Of a DNA stretch of 13,687 nucleotides, positions 13,625-13,687 are shown one piece after another. The position numbers were made by a program, and so were the translations under genes. Location: the NCBI GenBank assembly GCA_900320235.1, contig ONRO01000013.1, positions 1 through 13,687 of the forward strand, given 5' to 3'. The notes beneath the pieces are model-generated. The model had not been told where the DNA came from. It made no database searches and worked only from the letters and a program-made list of their open reading frames with translations. The DNA comes from an uncultured Eubacteriales bacterium (GTDB lineage: Bacteria; Bacillota; Clostridia; Oscillospirales; Acutalibacteraceae). Position 1 is the first letter of the stretch, and each line of letters opens with the position of its first letter.

Positions 13625-13684
13625 AAAAGAAAGGAACCACAAGAGGAAGGGCTTTGGCCCCTCCTCTTAAGGTTCCTCTCTTTT
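13625..13684. repeat. Long imperfect hairpin (24 bp) at the window edge
   Basis: AAAAGA (13625-13630) pairs with TCTTTT (13679-13684). AGGAACC (13632-13638) pairs with GGTTCCT (13671-13677). AAGAGGA (13641-13647) pairs with TCCTCTT (13662-13668). GGGC (13649-13652) pairs with GCCC (13657-13660). The only breaks are two single mismatches and one 2x2 loop, and a TTTG tetraloop caps it. It resembles a palindromic repeat unit or a very strong terminator; the right flank is cut off by the window. Confidence 0.75.
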
Positions 13685-13687
13685 GAA

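Noticed and set aside
13480..13686. 68-residue frame open to the right edge
   Set aside because: No ribosome binding site, and the last third translates the long hairpin; more likely repeat DNA than a gene.

Overview
This window is most likely from a low-to-moderate GC anaerobic Firmicute of the class Clostridia, and Ruminococcus-like Oscillospiraceae fit best. The reasons are the GGAGG-type ribosome binding sites, the AT-rich codon use and the conserved block phoH-ybeY-dgkA-(membrane protein)-era-(membrane protein)-yqzL-recO-mutS2, an arrangement typical of Firmicutes. The genus is an inference from style and gene order, since no search could be run. No rRNA, tRNA, CRISPR array or transposase gene was seen.

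Region 1 (1-3330, all + strand) is an envelope cluster. It holds the 3' end of a protein built of tandem DDPF-containing repeats and a two-TM protein with a Tyr/Gly/Ser/Gln-rich 14-residue repeat tail. These are followed by a transglutaminase-like lipoprotein with its Cys-His-Asp triad and a DUF3592-type membrane protein. A good intrinsic terminator at 3298-3329 closes the region. The genes are closely spaced and look co-transcribed, but their joint function is unknown.

Region 2 (3330-4071) has no convincing gene. It contains a GC-rich palindromic patch (3408-3548), a second patch with inverted repeats (about 3690-3840), and then an A/T-rich sigma-A-type promoter (3895-3923) driving the next operon.

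Region 3 (4072-12332, + strand) is the RNA, ribosome and DNA maintenance operon: PhoH ATPase, YbeY endoribonuclease, DgkA-family lipid kinase, an unknown two-TM protein, Era GTPase, a small three-TM protein, YqzL-like small protein, RecO, MutS2 and a membrane-anchored protein resembling YpmS/DUF2140. PhoH, YbeY and Era act in rRNA maturation, MutS2 in ribosome rescue or recombination control, and RecO in recombination repair. A bidirectional terminator (12373-12424) separates this operon from the convergent gene.

Region 4 (12457-13687) holds pnuC on the - strand, an NMN-transporter-family vitamin permease. It has a perfect-consensus promoter and a ~99-nt leader that ends in a strong hairpin plus U6 tract abutting the Shine-Dalgarno. 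This looks like a transcription attenuator or orphan riboswitch and is the best candidate here for something undescribed. Beyond it lies ~400 bp of non-coding sequence with dense inverted repeats, including a 24-bp hairpin at the right edge, which suggests dispersed palindromic repeat elements.
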